A DNA stretch of 5,610 bases, from contig CAMLMF010000197.1 of assembly GCA_946480995.1 (NCBI GenBank), positions 1 to 5,610 of the forward strand, given 5' to 3'. The position numbers and the translations under genes are program-made. Positions within the stretch are counted from its first letter, which is position 1; each line of letters begins with the position of its first letter. The notes under the pieces are model-generated. The model was not told the DNA's origin. It did no database searches and saw nothing but the letters and a program-made list of their open reading frames with translations. Source of the DNA: an uncultured Bdellovibrio sp. (GTDB taxonomy: Bacteria; Bdellovibrionota; Bdellovibrionia; Bdellovibrionales; Bdellovibrionaceae). Positions 5,217 through 5,610 of this stretch are shown here, piece by piece.

Positions 5217-5610
5217 CTACCAGATTTGAATACGCTCACTTTGAGGCAGGGTCATTTTATCACCTTCTTTGCACTGGAACGTCTCTGCAAAGGCCGGCTG
5301 GTGCTTCACTTGCTCGTTAATGCGCGCAGGACCTAAAGAGTGGGGATCCGTTTTCTTTAAAAGCTCTTTAAAGTCCGGGCGAGTCACTTCACACCACAGA
5401 CGTCCATAGGCAACGAAGAAGTCTTTTTTGTCAGACAGTTTTCCTTCACCCTTGGGGAAAGCCGCGTTGTAAGCGAATGTGAGGCCGACGAGGTCTGCCA
5501 CGTTTTCGCCCAAAGTCAGTTTTCCGTCGTGACCAATGCGGTTGAATTGCTCAATCATTTTTTGACCGCGCAAATTGAATTCCATCACATCTTTGGTGGT
5601 CATCCACTGT
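5217..5610 (-). CDS. M13-family metallopeptidase (neprilysin/PepO-like), C-terminal part
   Basis: The frame is open through the right edge; about 131 C-terminal residues are visible, and the Met at 5603 is internal because the open frame upstream (Q-W) continues the family alignment. The stretch GKLTLGENVADLVGL holds the M13 ENxxD motif, whose Glu is the third zinc ligand and whose Asp positions a catalytic-site His. FFVAYGRLWCEVTRP, then DPHSLGPARINEQVKHQPAFAETFQCKEGDKM and the ending RIQIW follow the family's C-terminal order, and the stop is at the usual place. The HExxH helix with the other two zinc ligands lies outside the window. Bacterial members are usually secreted or periplasmic oligopeptidases; location cannot be judged without the N-terminus. 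It is followed by a GC-rich hairpin. Confidence 0.93.
   Translation of the reverse strand, partial: QWMTTKDVMEFNLRGQKMIEQFNRIGHDGKLTLGENVADLVGLTFAYNAAFPKGEGKLSDKKDFFVAYGRLWCEVTRPDFKELLKKTDPHSLGPARINEQVKHQPAFAETFQCKEGDKMTLPQSERIQIW

Noticed and set aside
5601..5603. ATG at 5603 as the start of a small protein
   Set aside because: The upstream codons remain open and continue the M13 peptidase alignment, so this Met is internal.

Overview
The window most likely comes from a predatory bacterium of the Bdellovibrio group (Bdellovibrionota). The main reason is a regulator of the TIGR02147/DUF4423 type, a family strongly expanded in Bdellovibrio and Fibrobacter. It is co-transcribed with a small-genus-type secreted protein, and the GC content looks moderate. 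This placement is an inference from protein families; no phylogenetic marker is present. No tRNA, rRNA, CRISPR array, insertion sequence or integrase was seen.

Layout from left to right: (1) A minus-strand pair, a PadR-family repressor (398-715) overlapping by ATGA with a DUF1700/HAAS membrane protein that leaves the left edge. Upstream of the PadR gene lie four GTAC-centred boxes spaced exactly 17 bp apart, probably its own operator array. (2) A minus-strand two-gene operon: a TIGR02147/DUF4423 regulator (1966-2793) overlapping by ATGA with a secreted protein (905-1969) that has a degenerate HExxG motif, a glycine-rich linker and two faintly similar halves. (3) A 189-bp divergent intergenic region rich in inverted repeats. 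(4) A plus-strand gene for a small secreted cysteine-repeat protein (2983-3339). (5) A strong bidirectional terminator (3349-3379) shared with the converging minus-strand unit on its right. (6) A rhodanese gene (4762-5127) followed after 3 bases by a cN-II-like HAD-IG 5'-nucleotidase (3388-4758). (7) The C-terminal end of an M13 (neprilysin/PepO-like) metallopeptidase entering from the right edge (5217-5610), with a GC-rich hairpin just after its stop codon.

The metabolic genes on the right (nucleotidase, sulfurtransferase, peptidase) belong to well-known families. The less explained parts are the 17-bp operator array, the regulator plus secreted duplicated protein operon, and the small Cys-repeat protein, whose two repeats are nearly identical in protein but differ in 14 of 18 shared codons. 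The TIGR02147 operon and the Cys-repeat gene are divergent and could share control from the dyad-rich region between them, but the sequence does not prove this.
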